Shown here piece by piece: positions 62,807 to 64,000 of a DNA stretch of 64,000 nucleotides. Both the position numbers and the translations under genes were made by a program. The notes below the pieces were generated by a model, which saw nothing but the letters and a program-made list of their open reading frames with translations, was not told where the DNA came from and searched no databases. Each line of letters begins with the position of its first letter. Within the stretch, counting starts at the first letter, position 1. Source of the stretch: Ectorhizobium quercum (lineage in GTDB: Bacteria > Pseudomonadota > Alphaproteobacteria > Rhizobiales > Rhizobiaceae); the NCBI RefSeq assembly GCF_026552795.1, contig NZ_JANFPI010000001.1:434001-498000 (forward strand). Direction: 5' to 3'.

Positions 62807-64000
62807 ATGACCCAGACAGACCCCTCCGGGGACATGGCCGCGCGTGGGCCGCCGCATGGGTTCGGGGATTTTCCCGTTGTCGGGATAGGCGCCTCCGCGG
62901 GCGGGCTGGATGCCTGCGCACGATTTCTCGATGCCTTGCCGTCCGCCAGCGGAATGGCTTTCATTCTCGTGCAGCATCTCGATCCGACCCACGAAAGCAT
63001 GATGGTGGAGCTGCTGGCGCCTCATACCGCGATGACTGTGGTGCAGGCCGATGACGGCATGCGGCTCGAACGCGACCATCTCTATGTCATCCCCCCCGGC
63101 ACATATCTTTCGGTGGCATCCGGCGGCACGCTCCACCTCTCCGCACCCGAGGCGCCTCACGGCGCCCGCATGCCGTTCGACTTCCTGCTGCGGTCGCTGG
63201 CGGAGAAATTGCACGAGCGTGCGGTCTGCGTGGTTCTGTCCGGAACCGGCGCCGACGGCAGTCTCGGCCTGAAGGCCGTCAAGGAAAAGGGCGGCCTCGT
63301 CATTGCGCAGGATCCGGCCGAGGCGGCGCATGACGGCATGCCGGGCAGCGCGATCCTCACCGGGGCGGTCGATCTCGTGCTGCCCCTGGCGGGCATTCCC
63401 GCCGCTCTTGTGCGGTTTCATCGCCGCCTGTCTCGCATCCGCGCGGCGGCTCCACCGCAGGCGCGGAAGGCCGGCGAGGATTGGCTTCCCGCGATCATCG
63501 AGCTTCTGCGGGAGAAGACGACCCATGATTTCAGGCTCTACAAGGACGGCACGCTGCGGCGGCGGATCGAGCGCCGCATGGCGATGGCGGCGGTGGAGAT
63601 CGACGACATCAACCGGTATGTCGAGATATTGAAGGACGATTCCCGCGAACTCGACCGCCTTGCGACGGATCTGCTGATCAATGTCACGAGTTTCTTCCGG
63701 GATCCCGGCGTCTTCGACGTTCTGGCCAGGACGATCGTTCCCGATCTGGTCAGGAATCATTCCATCGACCAGCCCTTGCGCATCTGGATCGCCGGATGCA
63801 GCACGGGCGAGGAAACCTATTCGCTTGCCATGCTGTTTCGCGAGGAGATAACCGCCGCGAAACGGGAGATCAAGCTTCAGATCTTCGCCTCCGATATCGA
63901 TGCCGACGCCGTGGCGACGGCCCGGGAGGGGGTCTATCCGCCATCGATCGCAGCAGAGGTGTCGCCAGAGAGACTGGCGCGGTTCTTTTCGAAGGACGAT
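62807..64000 (+). CDS. CheB-CheR fusion protein, N-terminal part (runs off the window)
   Basis: 398 codons are visible with no stop. Residues about 20-205 form a CheB methylesterase domain with catalytic S30 (IGASAGGLD), H57 (VQHLDP) and D150 (GTGADGS). Residues about 215-398 form a CheR methyltransferase domain: RLYKDGTLRRRIERRM, TDLLINVTSFFRDP, the SAM motif WIAGCSTGEE (about 328-337) and IFASDIDADAV. Proteins of this build usually continue into PAS and histidine-kinase domains. It has no receiver domain in front. The start at ATG 62807 has only a weak ribosome site. The orphan receiver is divergent. Confidence 0.88.
   Translation, partial: MTQTDPSGDMAARGPPHGFGDFPVVGIGASAGGLDACARFLDALPSASGMAFILVQHLDPTHESMMVELLAPHTAMTVVQADDGMRLERDHLYVIPPGTYLSVASGGTLHLSAPEAPHGARMPFDFLLRSLAEKLHERAVCVVLSGTGADGSLGLKAVKEKGGLVIAQDPAEAAHDGMPGSAILTGAVDLVLPLAGIPAALVRFHRRLSRIRAAAPPQARKAGEDWLPAIIELLREKTTHDFRLYKDGTLRRRIERRMAMAAVEIDDINRYVEILKDDSRELDRLATDLLINVTSFFRDPGVFDVLARTIVPDLVRNHSIDQPLRIWIAGCSTGEETYSLAMLFREEITAAKREIKLQIFASDIDADAVATAREGVYPPSIAAEVSPERLARFFSKDD

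Noticed and set aside
1..64000. CRISPR array, rRNA genes, intact insertion sequence or prophage
   Set aside because: No regularly spaced repeats, no rRNA core sequences, no transposase with terminal inverted repeats and no phage structural genes were seen on either strand.

Overview
The window looks like a chromosomal segment of a high-GC alphaproteobacterium of the Rhizobiales, most likely Rhizobiaceae (Rhizobium, Agrobacterium, Ensifer or Shinella type). The evidence is the phoR-pstSCAB-phoU-phoB order with long PstC and PstA proteins, gcrA with nearby GANTC sites, a SAM-II riboswitch before metZ, a sigma-EcfG-type promoter, a double-length dCTP deaminase and rhizobial intergenic palindromes. 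All assignments come from reading the sequence; no database was searched.

Layout. 1-4.3 kb: end of an exopolysaccharide locus (export protein end, chain-length/BY-kinase-like protein, FkbM methyltransferase, WecG/TagA glycosyltransferase). 4.3-8.7 kb: small membrane proteins, an XRE regulator, tRNA-Thr(CGT), a nitronate monooxygenase-like gene and a conserved membrane protein. 8.7-17.5 kb: phosphate block with a PPK2 polyphosphate kinase divergent from phoR, then pstS (behind a Pho-box-like site), pstC, pstA, pstB, phoU and phoB. 17.5-25.9 kb: core genes gcrA, argD, argF, hslO, apaG, metZ (SAM-II riboswitch), dcd-like and tRNA-Gly(CCC), plus a 50-residue membrane protein behind a GGAAC-N16-CGTT promoter.

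25.9-51.9 kb: an accessory region that begins directly after tRNA-Gly with gene-poor DNA and an amino-acid-oxidase remnant. It carries two related catabolic clusters. Cluster A (27.0-41.6 kb) has a GntR-type regulator with two winged-helix domains, a peptide-type ABC importer with a fused double ATPase, and an operon of unrelated hydrolases (class-C beta-lactamase-like, creatininase-like, RraA-like, N-formylglutamate amidohydrolase, alpha/beta hydrolase). An Lrp/AsnC regulator, an aldehyde dehydrogenase and a class III aminotransferase follow. Cluster B (41.6-51.9 kb) has a paralogous tandem-HTH regulator, a paralogous importer with fused ATPase and a paralogous alpha/beta hydrolase, together with a C45 Ntn-hydrolase, an amidase and a PaiB-like flavoprotein. 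I infer that both import and take apart small amide- or lactam-containing compounds, with cluster A ending in transamination and aldehyde oxidation. The substrate is unknown. This is the best candidate for an undescribed system.

51.9-55.6 kb: a recombination scar (LysR 3' fragment abutting a YadA-type adhesin fragment), an XRE/MmyB regulator divergent from an NAD-epimerase-like gene, a VOC protein and unassigned debris. 55.6-60.9 kb: a third, conventional five-gene peptide ABC operon. 60.9-64 kb: a gene-poor stretch, a small lipoprotein, an orphan receiver protein and the start of a CheB-CheR fusion that runs off the window. No rRNA, CRISPR array, intact insertion sequence or replication origin was seen.
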